Origin: an uncultured Actinomycetes bacterium
Lineage (GTDB): Bacteria > Actinomycetota > Acidimicrobiia > Acidimicrobiales > Ilumatobacteraceae
Reading direction: 5' to 3'
Assembly: GCA_937927625.1 (NCBI GenBank)
Contig: CALBSD010000128.1
Span: 1-64,000, forward strand
Length of the DNA: 64,000 nt
Part shown: positions 33,215-42,137 of the stretch, one piece after another
Layout of the letters: each line of letters starts with the position of its first letter
How positions within the stretch are numbered: the first letter of the stretch is position 1
The notes under the pieces: generated by a model
Told to the model about the DNA's origin: nothing
What the model saw: only the letters and a program-made list of their open reading frames with translations
The model's database searches: none
Translations under genes and position numbers: made by a program

Positions 33215-34189
33215 TCAGGAAGGCAGGCTAGTGGCAATGGCGAGGCGGATGGATTCCACCATCTCGGAGTCGACCATTTCTTTGGCGACCTTGATGCCAT
33301 TCACCATTGCGCGTGCACTGCTGGAACCGTGCGAGATGATGCACACACCATCAACGCCCAACAAGATGGCACCGCCAACAGAGTCGGGGTCGAACGTGTC
33401 GTACAGAGGGAGGATGGCTGGGAGGATTTCCTTCGCTGCATCCTTGTATTCCGGCTGAGCAAATGCGGTGAACAATGCACCGATCACAGTCTTCAAGGTT
33501 CCTTCAAGCGTCTTCAGAACAACGTTGCCCGTGAAGCCATCGGTGACGACAACATCAACATCGTCAGTCATGAGGTCGCGGCCTTCAACATTGCCAATGA
33601 AATTGATGTGTGGTGACGCCTTCAAGAGTTCATATGCCTCTTTGCGCAAGGTGTCACCCTTGCCTGGCTCTTCACCAATTGACAACAGGCCAACACGAGG
33701 GTTCTCCACGCCGTAACGCTTCGTGGAATACACCGAGCCCATGATGGCGAACTGAACAAGCCACTCTGGCTGTACTTCTGCATTCGCACCAGCATCGAGA
33801 AGCACAGTGGGTGTTCCGCCAGGAACGGGAACAGGAGTTGCAATAGCGGGACGGGCCACGCCAGAAATACGACCCATGCGCAACAATGCGCTTGCCATCG
33901 TGGCGCCGGTATTCCCCGCAGAAATCATCGCGCTGGCTTTGCCGTCACGAACAGCTTCCGCGGCACGAACCAGTGTGGAGTCACGCTTCTTTCGAACTGA
34001 CTGCGCAGGATCGTCATCCATTTCGATGACTTCAGAAGCGTGCATCAAAGGAAGGTCACCGGTTCCTTCCAGACCCTCAGGTCCGACAAGAAGCACGGGG
34101 ATACCTAATTCAGCGGCCTGCAACGCACCAGCGAGAATCTCACTAGGCGCACGGTCGCCACCCATCGCGTCAACGGCGATTGGCAACAT
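33215..34189 (-). CDS. plsX: Phosphate acyltransferase PlsX
   Basis: Makes acyl-phosphate from acyl-ACP for phospholipid synthesis, membrane-associated. The 324 residues start at ATG 34189 with MLPIAVDAMGGDRAP; the open frame further upstream runs through rpmF and is not used. ISAGNTGATMASALLRMGRI, LLDAGANAE and TDGFTGNVVLKTLEG are diagnostic. It lies 17 bases after rpmF. Confidence 0.97.
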   Translation of the reverse strand: MLPIAVDAMGGDRAPSEILAGALQAAELGIPVLLVGPEGLEGTGDLPLMHASEVIEMDDDPAQSVRKKRDSTLVRAAEAVRDGKASAMISAGNTGATMASALLRMGRISGVARPAIATPVPVPGGTPTVLLDAGANAEVQPEWLVQFAIMGSVYSTKRYGVENPRVGLLSIGEEPGKGDTLRKEAYELLKASPHINFIGNVEGRDLMTDDVDVVVTDGFTGNVVLKTLEGTLKTVIGALFTAFAQPEYKDAAKEILPAILPLYDTFDPDSVGGAILLGVDGVCIISHGSSSARAMVNGIKVAKEMVDSEMVESIRLAIATSLPS

Positions 34190-34206
34190 GTTCAATGAAC
34201 CGTTAC

Positions 34207-34386
34207 TCAGTCGACAGAGACGGCAACGCGGCCCTTGTACCAACCGCAGGTTCCGCACACTGTGTGTGGGATCTTTGCAGCGGCGCAGCGTGGGCATGTG
34301 CTGCGTGAAGGTGCTGTGAGGCGCCAGTTAGAGGCGCGACGCATACGTGTCTTCGACTTCGACTTCTTTTTCTTGGGAACGGCCAC
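34207..34386 (-). CDS. rpmF: Large ribosomal subunit protein bL32
   Basis: A 59-residue ribosomal protein beginning at GTG 34386: MAVPKKKKSKSKTRMRRA, then SNWRL and a zinc site CPRC...CGTC. The four cysteines mean the zinc-bound (C+) form. The yceD gene lies just upstream and plsX just downstream, the order yceD-rpmF-plsX seen across bacteria. Confidence 0.96.
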   Translation of the reverse strand: MAVPKKKKSKSKTRMRRASNWRLTAPSRSTCPRCAAAKIPHTVCGTCGWYKGRVAVSVD

Positions 34387-34463
34387 CGTGGTCTCCCTGT
34401 GTTAGCGGCAAAATCCTCTGTTTGAGGACTCGGACACGATAGCCCCAAAAGGGCCAAAACTCA

Positions 34464-34979
34464 CTAGGTCGGGTCTTTGAGAGAACCTTTCAGCGATTCC
34501 AAGACCGCCCAACGGGGGTCAGAGACCGTGTTATCGCAAGAACAGGTGCCTTCGGAGAGGTCTTGACCGCAATGTGGACAGAATCCTGGGCAGTCGTCGC
34601 GGCAGAGCGGACCCAGCGGGATGGCCAACAAAAGGTTCTCGCGGACCATCGGCAAGAGATTGATCTGGTCATTTTCGATCTTGTACGCCTCGGAGTCATC
34701 GGGCATCTGTTGGTACAGCTCCGACAGCTCAATCGTCATGCGCTCAGAAATTGGAGCCAGGCAACGACGGCACTCCCCCGACCATGTGGCAGTTGTGCTG
34801 CCATTGACAGTCACCCCATTCGAAAGCGACTCGAGGTGCAGTGCGACATCAACCGGCTCATCGGAGATGCGGGATTCACCAAACTCGAGATCGGCTGCTG
34901 CAACGGACATCACCACATCTTTGGTTGTGCCCGGCCAGCGAAGAAGTTCGACGACATTGACGATGAGCGGAGTTGCCAC
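34464..34979 (-). CDS. yceD: YceD (DUF177) 23S rRNA accumulation protein
   Basis: A 171-residue protein of the DUF177 family, needed for normal 23S rRNA levels in E. coli and plants, nearly always next to rpmF. Seen: the first metal-like motif GECRRCLAPI, the family helix with LPMVRENLLLAIPLGPLCRDDC, and CPHCGQDLSEGTCSC. ATG 34979. It follows the coiled-coil gene by 12 bases. Confidence 0.93.
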   Translation of the reverse strand: MATPLIVNVVELLRWPGTTKDVVMSVAAADLEFGESRISDEPVDVALHLESLSNGVTVNGSTTATWSGECRRCLAPISERMTIELSELYQQMPDDSEAYKIENDQINLLPMVRENLLLAIPLGPLCRDDCPGFCPHCGQDLSEGTCSCDNTVSDPRWAVLESLKGSLKDPT

Positions 34980-34991
34980 GGCGTGCGTCTC

Positions 34992-35579
34992 CTAGATGTC
35001 TTGGTCGAAGAATCCAGCACTGTGCTGCTCTTCGATGTGCTCTTGCGCCTCCGGTGGTGGCTGGGATCCAATCGACAGACGTTGACGACCATTAGCAACG
35101 GTCTTCGAAAGACGATCAAGAAGAATTTCGAAGCTTCCCAGACGTTGGTCAAGGAAATCCTCTGTCTCGTTCTTTAGGCGGCGACTCTCTTCGTCGGCAG
35201 CGTCAATGACTTGACGCGCACGATTCTCTGCTGCACGTACGACTTCAGTGCGCTGCACCATCCGCTCTGCCTGCTGACGTGCGGCACCAAGAATTTCATC
35301 AGCTTCACGCTTTGTCTTTTCCAAGAACTCTTGACGTTCTTTCAACATCCAGCGAGCTTGACGAATCTCTTCAGGCAAACGCATCAACGCGTCTTCCAAC
35401 AGTTCAATCACTTCATCACGATCAATACGTGGCGTACTGGACAGCGGAACACTGGGTGCTGTTGCAATGATGTCGATTGTGCGGCGAAGAAGCATTTCGC
35501 TTTCGCCGAGACGAGCCTGCACGGGTGCTGGCTGCGGATACGAATCATCTGTTGTGTCGTCGAAGTCGTCGAATGACAT
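34992..35579 (-). CDS. DivIVA-like coiled-coil protein
   Basis: A 195-residue cytoplasmic protein: an acidic start (MSFDDFDDTTDD), then about 90 residues of heptad-rich helix (EIRQARWMLKERQEFLEKTK, EADEILGAARQQAERMVQRT) and a short tail. The helix resembles DivIVA/ATP synthase B-type coiled coils. ATG 35579 was chosen; an open frame further upstream overlaps coaD. A like gene between coaD and yceD/rpmF is common in actinobacteria. A role in polar growth or division is only an inference. Confidence 0.75.
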   Translation of the reverse strand: MSFDDFDDTTDDSYPQPAPVQARLGESEMLLRRTIDIIATAPSVPLSSTPRIDRDEVIELLEDALMRLPEEIRQARWMLKERQEFLEKTKREADEILGAARQQAERMVQRTEVVRAAENRARQVIDAADEESRRLKNETEDFLDQRLGSFEILLDRLSKTVANGRQRLSIGSQPPPEAQEHIEEQHSAGFFDQDI

Positions 35580-35592
35580 GTTGTTTGCTCCG

Positions 35593-36069
35593 TTACTTAA
35601 ATGCTGCGGCCAACGCTGCAGCAACTGGTGCGGGCACCATGGAAGAAATATCGCCGCCATATTGTGCAATGTCTCGAATGAAGCGACTGCTGACATGGCT
35701 AAAACCCGGTTGGCATGGCACGTACACCGTGCGAACACCCGCAACTGCAAAGTTGGTGTGCGCCATTTGCTGTTCCACTTCGAAATCGCCAGGAGTACGC
35801 AGACCCTTCACAATGCACAGTGCATTGACGGACTGCGCGGCATCGACGGCTAGACCAGCGAACGCATCAACTGTGACGCCAGGGATGTGTGCGAGCGCTT
35901 CGCGAGCAACGCGAACGCGTTCTGCAGTAGCGAGAAGACCTGATGGCTTGTCGGGGTTGTGCATCACGGCGACCACAACATTGCCGAACAATTCAGCGGC
36001 TTGGGCCACAACATCGACATGTCCGTAATGGATGGGGTCGAAACTGCCTGGATACAGAACGGTGCTCAT
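35593..36069 (-). CDS. coaD: Phosphopantetheine adenylyltransferase
   Basis: Fourth step of coenzyme A synthesis (158 residues). The nucleotidyltransferase motif YPGSFDPIHYGHVDVV, GLRTPGDFEVEQQMAHTN and the ISSRFIRD-like HVSSRFIRDIAQYGG are present. Its ATG overlaps the rsmD stop by 4 bases, the usual rsmD-coaD pair. Confidence 0.97.
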   Translation of the reverse strand: MSTVLYPGSFDPIHYGHVDVVAQAAELFGNVVVAVMHNPDKPSGLLATAERVRVAREALAHIPGVTVDAFAGLAVDAAQSVNALCIVKGLRTPGDFEVEQQMAHTNFAVAGVRTVYVPCQPGFSHVSSRFIRDIAQYGGDISSMVPAPVAAALAAAFK

Positions 36070-36611
36070 TCGCCCTCCACCGTACCGTCTGGGGCATCAG
36101 CGGGTTGGAGAAATGCGACGTGAGTACGGCCGTATTTCTTCTCACGGATGGTCTCCCAGCCCTCAATCTCCCCCACTGCGCGGTCTGATTCCAACACCAC
36201 ACAGCCAGCGTCGGCATCCACGATGAGGTCGCGCCATTGGTCAAAGCCATAGGGCGGGTCAGCGATGATGAGGTCAATGCCGGGCTGACGACATGCGGCC
36301 GTTGTCGCATCAACGGCCAAGACCGTGCTGCGATCAGAAAGTCCGAGGGCCGCAATGTTCTTCTTCAAGATGACGAGTGCATCACGGTCGCGTTCCACGA
36401 AGACGCAGTGGGCAGCACCTCGAGATAAGGCTTCAATCCCCATCGCACCGGTGCCCGCGAACAAATCAAGGACTCGAGCTCCGTCGACCACGTCAAGGCT
36501 TCCCAGGGCATTAAAAACGGCCTGTCGCACCTTGTCAGTGGTTGGGCGCGTGGCGTCTGATATCGGCGCTTCTATCCGCCGACCTCGAAGGTCACCTGCT
36601 ACCACTCTCAT
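36066..36611 (-). CDS. rsmD: 16S rRNA (guanine-966-N2)-methyltransferase
   Basis: Methylates G966 in 16S rRNA; 181 residues. MRVVAGDLRGRRIEAP opens the protein (ATG 36611; an upstream extension is not family-like). RPTTDKVRQAVFNAL, LDLFAGTGAMGIEALSRGA (SAM site) and the catalytic DPPYGF are complete. Only 18 bases separate its start from the divergent zinc-ribbon gene. Confidence 0.96.
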   Translation of the reverse strand: MRVVAGDLRGRRIEAPISDATRPTTDKVRQAVFNALGSLDVVDGARVLDLFAGTGAMGIEALSRGAAHCVFVERDRDALVILKKNIAALGLSDRSTVLAVDATTAACRQPGIDLIIADPPYGFDQWRDLIVDADAGCVVLESDRAVGEIEGWETIREKKYGRTHVAFLQPADAPDGTVEGE

Positions 36612-36629
36612 AGAAGGCAGACTACGACC

Positions 36630-36812
36630 GTGATAACGCCAAGCGAGTCCATTGTCTGTGTCGACTGTGGTGGCCCTTGCCACTTATTGACAGCGCCGCG
36701 CGAAGACGGCACCTGGGTGGTCGACGATGTGGTGAGTTATCGCTGTCGTGATTGCCGAGATATTTGGTACATCGAACTCACTGAAGACGACAACGACCAA
36801 CAGCCCGATTAG
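36630..36812 (+). CDS. 60-residue zinc-ribbon protein
   Basis: Starts at GTG 36630. The sequence carries CVDCGGPC near residue 10 and CRDCRDIW near residue 39, so C10-x2-C13 and C39-x2-C42 can form a zinc ribbon. The C-terminus is acidic (ELTEDDNDQQPD). I do not recognise the family. The divergent arrangement with rsmD leaves no room for a separate promoter, so its promoter would lie inside rsmD. It converges on the SDR gene with 3 bases between the stops. Confidence 0.65.
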   Translation: MITPSESIVCVDCGGPCHLLTAPREDGTWVVDDVVSYRCRDCRDIWYIELTEDDNDQQPD

Positions 36813-36815
36813 GAA

Positions 36816-37622
36816 TCAACCCTTGTCGAGAGGGTCGAACTTGATGCCGAGAGCGGCCAAGTTCGAAATCTTTGTGGGCAAGTGGTTCAACCAAAAGTTG
36901 ATGCTGAGGCGCTTGGGGTCACGAACGAACGGCTTGTTCTTTACGACCGCATCAACGGTGCGACGAGCAATCTTGACGGGGTCCGCCGTGGGAATGAGTT
37001 GCAGCTTCTGAAAGCGCTTCACGACGTCTTTTACCGATGATGTGCGAACTTCAATTGCATCCCACATGTCAGTATCTACTGGACCTGGCGACAACACCGT
37101 GATGTTCACGTTTGTTGCCTTCAACTCGCGACTTAACCCATTAACAAAGTTGAGGATTCCCGCCTTTGTTCCGCCGTACACACTCATGCCAGGGAAACCT
37201 GCGGTGCCAGCAAGAGATGAGACGAACACAATGTGTCCGCTGCTGCGAGCCAACATTCCGGGCAACGCGTGACGCGTCAGCATGAGAGGCACTTCAAAAT
37301 TCACTCGGGACACCGTGCGAATTTCGCGATCATCTTCCACAGCGAAAGCTGTCGAGGTTTCAAGTCCTGCATTGTTCACCAGAACATCAATCGGGCCGTG
37401 GTCACGTTCGATGTTCTGAATCAGAGTGTCAACGACTGAATCATCGGTGAGGTCGGCAACAACCGCAACACCTTTGATTTCTGCCGCAACACGATTGAGT
37501 GCGTCAACGTTGCGCGCCACCAGAGTGACCTTGGCGCCGCGTCGTGCAAATTCACGCGCCATATTCGCGCCGATGCCGCGAGACCCACCAGTGACAACAA
37601 CGTGCCTGCCATTCAGTTCCAC
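36816..37622 (-). CDS. Short-chain dehydrogenase/reductase
   Basis: A 268-residue classical SDR. The nucleotide motif TGGSRGIG (about 12-19), NNAG (about 88-91), catalytic Ser in SSLAGTAGF and the YxxxK site as YGGTKAG are present. After the core comes an unusual C-terminal part (INFWLNHLPTKISNLAALG) found in SDRs that act on membrane lipids or steroids. The substrate is not readable. It lies 41 bases after recG, probably cotranscribed. Confidence 0.9.
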   Translation of the reverse strand: MELNGRHVVVTGGSRGIGANMAREFARRGAKVTLVARNVDALNRVAAEIKGVAVVADLTDDSVVDTLIQNIERDHGPIDVLVNNAGLETSTAFAVEDDREIRTVSRVNFEVPLMLTRHALPGMLARSSGHIVFVSSLAGTAGFPGMSVYGGTKAGILNFVNGLSRELKATNVNITVLSPGPVDTDMWDAIEVRTSSVKDVVKRFQKLQLIPTADPVKIARRTVDAVVKNKPFVRDPKRLSINFWLNHLPTKISNLAALGIKFDPLDKG

Positions 37623-37663
37623 AACAATCCCCCTTGTGTTACTGCCACCGTAGTGCGTTGATG

Positions 37664-39799
37664 TCAGGACTTAAACAGGAACTCTTCCTCTTCTTCATTG
37701 AAGAGGAGGTCAAGTTCATCGCGCAACGTAGGCGATTTCTTTAACAATGGGTCTGCGGTAATCAATGTGACGGCATCCTCGCGAGCCCACATGATGAGGT
37801 CGAGGTCTCGCTGCAGCGATGCAAGTGTGAGATCGCTCTGGCCCTTCTGTCGGCGACCCATGATGGTTCCTTCACCACGAAGGTTGAGATCTTCCTCTGC
37901 CAACACAAAACCATCCGTGCTGGCAACAAGTGCTTCCACTCGCGGAGATGGTTCATTGTCTTGGGTCACCAGATAGCAATGCGATTCCAACGCACCTCGA
38001 CCAACACGGCCGCGTAACTGATGCAACTGCGCAATACCGAAACGTCCAGCATCAAGGATGATCATGCTCGTGGAGTTCGGAACGTCCACACCCACTTCAA
38101 TCACTGTTGTTGCCACCAACACTTTGATCTCGCCGCGACGAAACGCGCCCATCACTTCTTCTTTTTCCGCCGACGACATGCGTCCGTGCAACAAGCCCAC
38201 GCGATACCCAGAAAGTTCGCCGTACGAAAGTTCTTCGTATGTCTCCTCTGCAGAGGCAACTTCAAGCTTTTCGCTCTCTTCAATCAGAGGACACACGACA
38301 TAGGCCTGCTGTCCGATGGCAAGACGTTCACGCACGTCTGCCCACATCGCACTGCGCTCCCCTTCGTCTGAGACTCGCGTTGTCACAATTGGTGTACGGC
38401 CTGGCGGCAGTTCATCAAGGATGCTCACGTCAAGATCGCCGTACACAGTCATTGCAGCGGTACGAGGAATAGGCGTTGCTGTCATGACGAGAACATCGGG
38501 AACAAGGCCGTGTTCGGACTCTTGCGCTTTGTCGCGAAGACGAGAACGTTGCTCCACTCCAAAGCGATGTTGTTCGTCAACGACGACAACACCCAGACTC
38601 TTGAACGACACTTTGTCTTGAATGAGAGCATGAGTACCAATGGCGATATCAACACTGCCATCAGCAATGCCGGCGAGAATCGCTTTGCGCTCTGCACCTT
38701 TCACCTTGTTCGTCAACAACTCAATACGTAACTGACGATCGCCAAAGAGGTTTCCTTCATCGCTGAGTCGCAGTGAGTCGAGCAACGCGCGAATACCAAT
38801 GGCGTGCTGGTCGGCCAAGACTTCTGTTGGTGCCATCAGAGATGCCTGATGACCACCTTGCACTGCTGCAAGCATCGTTGCAACGGCAACCAACGTCTTA
38901 CCCGCACCAACGTCACCTTGCAGAAGGCGATGCATGGGCTGGGGTGATGCAAGGTTCTTATAAATCTCAGCGATTGTTCGCGTTTGCGCTCCTGTGAGCG
39001 GGAACGGCAATGCCTTCATGAATCCATCAATGAGATGACCAGTTGTTTCATGCGCAAAACCAGCAGAGTCACGTTCCCACTGCGCCTTCTTGCCCACCAA
39101 CATGAGCTGTACACGCAACACTTCATCAAATGCCAAGCGACGACGTGCCGCTTGATGCATTTCCGACGTCTCTGGCAAATGAATCGCGCGCATCGCTTCG
39201 CCACGCCCGATGAGTTCATGCGCCTTCAATACTTTTGCCGGCACCGGGTCTTCGATGCCGCGTGGCGCGCACTTGTTCAGCGCGTCTTCGATCCACTTCG
39301 CAAGGCTCTCTGACGAGATGCTCGACTTTCCACTTTGCGGATAGATGGGAACTATGCGCCCCGTGCGATTACCGATGGGATCAACAACAGGGTTTGTCAT
39401 CTGTCGGTAGCCGTTGTACAACTCAGCTTTGCCGAACACTGCAACTTCAAGACCAACGGTCAATTGACGTTCGCGCCACGACTGATTAAAGAACGTGAGC
39501 GACAGCTTGCCGGTGTCATCGCCAACGACCGCCGTCACCATGGCACGGTTGTTCCGCGTGCGAATCGACTTGCACGACAACACCTTCACCATCACCATCG
39601 TGTCGACACCCAACTGCAGATCTCGCAGAGTCGACATGTTCGTGCGGTCGATGTATCGGCGTGGATACGTCTCGAGAAGATCAAGAACGCTGTGAATTCC
39701 AAACTCTTCAAGAGCTGGCTTTGTCTTTGGCCCGATGCCTTTGATTCGCTCGAGGTCGAGTTGGTCCAACTCGCGCAGAGTAAGAGGTGTACTACTCAA
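37664..39799 (-). CDS. recG: ATP-dependent DNA helicase RecG
   Basis: Branch-migrating helicase that rescues stalled forks. TTG 39799, overlapping the fakA-like stop, gives 711 residues, a normal length, beginning LSSTPLTLRELDQL; TTG 39805 is an alternative. Domains: the wedge/OB domain (about 60-160), helicase motif I GDVGAGKTLVAVATML, motif II DEQHRFGVEQR, and the C-terminal helicase lobe with RFGIAQLHQLRGRVGRG. A frame further upstream lies inside the neighbour gene and is not used. Confidence 0.95.
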   Translation of the reverse strand: MSSTPLTLRELDQLDLERIKGIGPKTKPALEEFGIHSVLDLLETYPRRYIDRTNMSTLRDLQLGVDTMVMVKVLSCKSIRTRNNRAMVTAVVGDDTGKLSLTFFNQSWRERQLTVGLEVAVFGKAELYNGYRQMTNPVVDPIGNRTGRIVPIYPQSGKSSISSESLAKWIEDALNKCAPRGIEDPVPAKVLKAHELIGRGEAMRAIHLPETSEMHQAARRRLAFDEVLRVQLMLVGKKAQWERDSAGFAHETTGHLIDGFMKALPFPLTGAQTRTIAEIYKNLASPQPMHRLLQGDVGAGKTLVAVATMLAAVQGGHQASLMAPTEVLADQHAIGIRALLDSLRLSDEGNLFGDRQLRIELLTNKVKGAERKAILAGIADGSVDIAIGTHALIQDKVSFKSLGVVVVDEQHRFGVEQRSRLRDKAQESEHGLVPDVLVMTATPIPRTAAMTVYGDLDVSILDELPPGRTPIVTTRVSDEGERSAMWADVRERLAIGQQAYVVCPLIEESEKLEVASAEETYEELSYGELSGYRVGLLHGRMSSAEKEEVMGAFRRGEIKVLVATTVIEVGVDVPNSTSMIILDAGRFGIAQLHQLRGRVGRGALESHCYLVTQDNEPSPRVEALVASTDGFVLAEEDLNLRGEGTIMGRRQKGQSDLTLASLQRDLDLIMWAREDAVTLITADPLLKKSPTLRDELDLLFNEEEEEFLFKS

Positions 39800-41471
39800 C
39801 GCCAAAGAGGTACGGGTAGAGAGGCTGTCCGCCAGCGTGTACCTCCACCGCCACATCAGGATGATTCTCGGCCACCCATGCGGTGATCTGGTCGGTCTGC
39901 GCGGTTGTTGCATCGCTGCCGATGACAATCGTGAGAAGTTCACGAGCATCATCAATGAGGTGTTCCAGCAGCTGTGTTGCCGAACCCACCAAAGTGCCAG
40001 CAATAGAAACGATGCCGTCACCGCGCACGATGCCAATCCAGTCGCCTTCGGTGACTTTGCCAGCATCGGTATTCGTATCGCGCACTGCTTGCGTCACTTC
40101 ACCCGTTGCCACTGCTTCGGCTGCAACAGACATTGCACGAGCATTTGATTCAGCAGATGCTTCTGGGTCGTACGACACCAATGATGCAAGTGCCTCTGGC
40201 ATCGAACAGGTGGGAACAACGCGCACATCTTTTGTGGTGAGTGCATCTATCTGTTGCGCCACAGGAATGATGTTCTTGTTGTTCGGCAAGATGACCACTT
40301 GACGCGCGTTCATACGCTCGACTGCGGCAAGAAGTTCGGCGGTGGATGGGTTCAGGGTTTGTCCACCAGAGATCACACCATGCACGCCCAGTTGGCCAAA
40401 CAATTCGGCAAGACCGTCGCCACTTGCGACTGCAACGACTGCACATGTCACCGGTGGCAACGATGATGTCTGTGTGCGTGACTGCATGTGACCACCGAGT
40501 TCGGCTTCGCGTGCAGCGTGCTCTTCCGCAACTTCTTCAAACAAGTCAGTCACGCGAATCTGCTTTGGGCGACCGCCAAGCAACAGCGGCGCTTCAATGG
40601 CTGCACCGATGTCGTTGGTGTGAATGTGGCAGTTGTAGAGACCTTCACCGCCCACAACAACGATGGAGTCACCGATGGAACCCCAGGCAGCTTTGAACTC
40701 TGATGCATGAGAGTCATCAAGGTCGAGCAAGAACATCACTTCGTAGCGAAGTTCGCTGACATCAACGGTGCCGTCGTCGTGATGACGCTTTGCGACAGCT
40801 TCAAGCGCATCAGCCGAAGGACCAGCAGATTCATCTGGCTCTGGCATCTCTTCGCCGGCGACCACATGCAAGAACGCATCAAGCAACAACAAGAACCCGG
40901 CGCCACCAGCATCGACCACGCCAGCGTCTTTCAACACAGGCAACATGTCGGGCGTACGAGACAATGCGTCACGACCCTGTGCGCGTGCTGCTTGCAACGT
41001 GCCTACAAGATCGGCTCCGCTATCGGCAGCCGCAACGGCGCCTTCAGAGGTTTCACGAACAACGGTGAGGATGGTTCCTTCAATGGGCTTCAACACTGCT
41101 TCATACGCAGCGGCTGCAGCCTTCGTAAATGCCGCGGCAATTCCTGCAGCGTCGACGCCATCGCCCATCGTCTCAATGGTGGAGGAAAGTCCGCGAAGGA
41201 TCTGACTGAGGATGACGCCGCTGTTGCCGCGGGCACCCATGAGGGATCCGTGACTCACGGCCTTACATGTAGAGGTCAGATCTGCAGGGGCTGCGTCCAA
41301 CTCGGCTACCACGGCATCAAGGGTGCGGCCCATGTTGGTACCGGTGTCCCCGTCGGGCACTGGGTACACGTTCAGACGGTTGATGGCAGGACCATGAGCC
41401 TTCATGGCATCACGGAAGGCCACAATCGTGCCCCTGAACTCTTCTGCCCCAAGTGTTTGCGCCCCAGCCAC
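39792..41471 (-). CDS. DAK2/FakA-like fatty acid kinase domain protein (YloV)
   Basis: A 559-residue protein of the YloV/FakA family. The N-terminal DhaL kinase domain has NVYPVPDGDTGTNM (metal-binding Asps), GSLMGARGNSGVILSQIL and DAGGAGFLLLL. The middle and C-terminal parts (from about 330, with VHGVISGGQTLNPSTAELL and VVILPNNKNI) match the FakA family. FakA with FakB (DegV) activates host fatty acids; no fakB is here. GTG start at 41471. It precedes recG, as in Bacillus and many actinobacteria. Confidence 0.9.
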   Translation of the reverse strand: MAGAQTLGAEEFRGTIVAFRDAMKAHGPAINRLNVYPVPDGDTGTNMGRTLDAVVAELDAAPADLTSTCKAVSHGSLMGARGNSGVILSQILRGLSSTIETMGDGVDAAGIAAAFTKAAAAAYEAVLKPIEGTILTVVRETSEGAVAAADSGADLVGTLQAARAQGRDALSRTPDMLPVLKDAGVVDAGGAGFLLLLDAFLHVVAGEEMPEPDESAGPSADALEAVAKRHHDDGTVDVSELRYEVMFLLDLDDSHASEFKAAWGSIGDSIVVVGGEGLYNCHIHTNDIGAAIEAPLLLGGRPKQIRVTDLFEEVAEEHAAREAELGGHMQSRTQTSSLPPVTCAVVAVASGDGLAELFGQLGVHGVISGGQTLNPSTAELLAAVERMNARQVVILPNNKNIIPVAQQIDALTTKDVRVVPTCSMPEALASLVSYDPEASAESNARAMSVAAEAVATGEVTQAVRDTNTDAGKVTEGDWIGIVRGDGIVSIAGTLVGSATQLLEHLIDDARELLTIVIGSDATTAQTDQITAWVAENHPDVAVEVHAGGQPLYPYLFGVE

Positions 41472-41589
41472 GGCTCTGAGGCTACTTACCCGTGGGTCCT
41501 CACCCGAAACAATGAGAAATACCCGCTGATTCCTCCCCCTGGACGGTTGGGGTCGCTTCAGTCTCGCTGGTAGTTTTTACATCTGCGTT

Positions 41590-41609
41590 CGAAAGGCCAT
41601 CGCCTTTCG
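41590..41609 (+). promoter_or_regulatory. Hairpin in the rpmB leader
   Basis: CGAAAGGC, loop CATC and GCCTTTCG form a perfect 8-base stem 22 bases before the rpmB ATG, upstream of the AAGAGG ribosome site. It could be an autoregulatory leader structure; it lacks a T-tract, so it is not a terminator. Confidence 0.4.
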
Positions 41610-41631
41610 CGAATACGAAGAGGTTTCCAAA

Positions 41632-41826
41632 ATGGCTGCAGTTTGCGAAGTGTGTGGCAAGGGCCCGTCATGGGGTATGTCGGTTTCTCACTCCCATGTG
41701 CGTACCAAGCGCCGTTGGAGCCCGAACATTCAGCGTGTTCGCGCAATCGTTAAAGGCGCGCCCCGTCGCCTCTATGTATGCACCGCATGCATCAAGTCGG
41801 GCAAAGTCGTCAAGGCCGGCCGCTAA
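41632..41826 (+). CDS. rpmB: Large ribosomal subunit protein bL28
   Basis: A 64-residue ribosomal protein. CEVCGKGP and [10 protein letters not shown] give the four-cysteine zinc form; [19 protein letters not shown] is the family core. AAGAGG lies 8 bases before the ATG. It diverges from the fakA-like gene; L28 next to fakA/recG is conserved in many Gram-positives. Confidence 0.97.
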   Translation: MAAVCEVCGKGPSWGMSVSHSHVRTKRRWSPNIQRVRAIVKGAPRRLYVCTACIKSGKVVKAGR

Positions 41827-41834
41827 AGGCACCC

Positions 41835-42056
41835 ATGCAGGGCGTCATCAAGGCTTACGACCCCACCAGCGGTGACGGCGTCGTCATCAGCGACACAGAT
41901 CTTTCCGAGTTCAACCTCGCCCCTAACGCTCTCGAAGGCAGCATTTTTCGCATGCTTCGTCAGGGCCAGCGAGTGGTCTTCGTTTTGGACGACGCAGGTC
42001 GTGCCACAAGTCTCAGCCTCGGTTCCGAGTCAGACATGGGAACCCCTGGGGTTTAA
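41835..42056 (+). CDS. Degenerate cold-shock-domain-like protein
   Basis: A 73-residue protein that follows the cold-shock domain layout: GVIKAYDPTSGDGVVI aligned with GTVKWFNxxKGFGFI, and LRQGQRVVFVLDDAGRATSLSLG with the last strand. The aromatic residues that stack on RNA are gone: RNP1 reads SGDGVVI and the RNP2 position reads EFNLAP instead of VFVHFS. AAAGG overlaps the rpmB stop and drives ATG 41835, so it is cotranscribed with L28. It may bind protein or RNA differently. Confidence 0.65.
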   Translation: MQGVIKAYDPTSGDGVVISDTDLSEFNLAPNALEGSIFRMLRQGQRVVFVLDDAGRATSLSLGSESDMGTPGV

Positions 42057-42137
42057 TTTTTAGGATGTAGTGAGTTCCCCTAGGGTTCACCTTTGGAACT
42101 TTCCACAAACCATCCTCCCCAACGAAGAGGTCCGCAC

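Noticed and set aside
40707..41573. Rightward frame of 288 codons opposite the fakA-like gene
   Set aside because: It is antisense to a conserved family and has the same shadow composition.
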